64,000 nucleotides of DNA from Kalaharituber pfeilii (Eukaryota > Ascomycota > Pezizomycetes > Pezizales > Pezizaceae), in contig WHUZ01000079.1 in assembly GCA_015179045.1 (NCBI GenBank), forward strand, positions 124,001-188,000, written 5' to 3'. Positions 63,721 through 64,000 of the stretch are shown piece by piece. Position 1 is the first letter of the stretch; every line of letters starts with the position of its first letter. Position numbers and translations under genes: made by a program. The notes below the pieces were generated by a model. The model worked only from the letters and a program-made list of their open reading frames with translations. It had not been told where the DNA came from and ran no database searches.

Positions 63721-64000
63721 ATGAACGTCCACATTTATTCATTGCCCCATGCATTAACACTTTTTGTCCCTACACAAGCTATCCACTTAATCCATATAGC
63801 GTTAGAGGATATGAGGCAATATTGGATAGTTATTGTGGTCCCGTTGATATCCAGTATGAGAGGCTCGACTGTAGCGGTTGGCTCGTGCAGTTGCAATCTA
63901 GGACCAAGGAAATTCTAACAAGGAAACGCAGTGAACTATCAAACGCAAGGTGCCATGTTGCGGGTGGCAAAAAGTTGCTGGTCGCTAATACTTTAAGCTA

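Noticed and set aside
1..64000. tRNA genes, CRISPR arrays, telomere repeats
   Set aside because: No cloverleaf with matching A and B boxes, no regular spacer-repeat array and no TTAGGG run was found by eye. A dedicated tRNA scan would be decisive for the first.

Overview
The window looks like nuclear DNA of a filamentous ascomycete (Pezizomycotina). The evidence is protein genes with short GT-AG introns (59-109 nt), a secreted PhiA-like protein, a LaeA-like methyltransferase, a microsomal cytochrome P450, and a single dispersed 5S rRNA gene of the filamentous-fungal type. A truffle- or morel-like member of the Pezizomycetes would fit the heavy transposon load, but that is inference. Genes are sparse and most of the 64 kb is transposable-element debris.

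Host-type genes, left to right: a four-exon PhiA-like secreted protein (1585-2337); a two-exon 96-residue protein of unknown function (4263-4614); two genes for single-pass membrane proteins with Cys-rich ectodomains (complement 10286-12017, and 17593-19945); the 5S rRNA gene (24811-24930); a helical ORF split by a tiny retroposon (25854-26633); an unrecognised gene with an in-frame stop (complement 27607-28371); an eight-exon LaeA-like methyltransferase (41881-44118); and an eight-exon P450 (complement 54702-56797). For the spliced genes I followed intron phases by hand. The PhiA-like, 96-aa, 17593, methyltransferase and P450 models each close into one uninterrupted frame.

Mobile DNA comprises three non-LTR (LINE) families, copia/gypsy-type LTR remnants, one PIF/Harbinger transposon with Myb-like and transposase genes, three related ~0.85 kb TA-flanked inverted-repeat elements, an ~84 bp hairpin element in two copies, a hAT-like MITE, and a ~1.1 kb minisatellite. 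The largest item (31422 to about 40560, minus strand) is a chimera of two LINE copies.

The most interesting signal is a set of very small poly(A)-tailed insertions. Each has only a 35-45 bp body, a 3'-terminal RNA hairpin, followed by an A-tract and flanked by 10-13 bp target-site duplications. One set (B tails) shares its hairpin design with the 3' ends of LINE-1 and LINE-2. The other (A tails) matches the 3' end of LINE-3. In the B set the 5' ends fall within a few bases of one point, so these may be defined-length elements and not random truncations. The A hairpin shows compensatory base changes in two separate stems. A longer A-type retroposon (42890-43212) sits at a 3' splice site of the methyltransferase gene, and its target-site duplication recreated the acceptor, so the gene may still be spliced intact.
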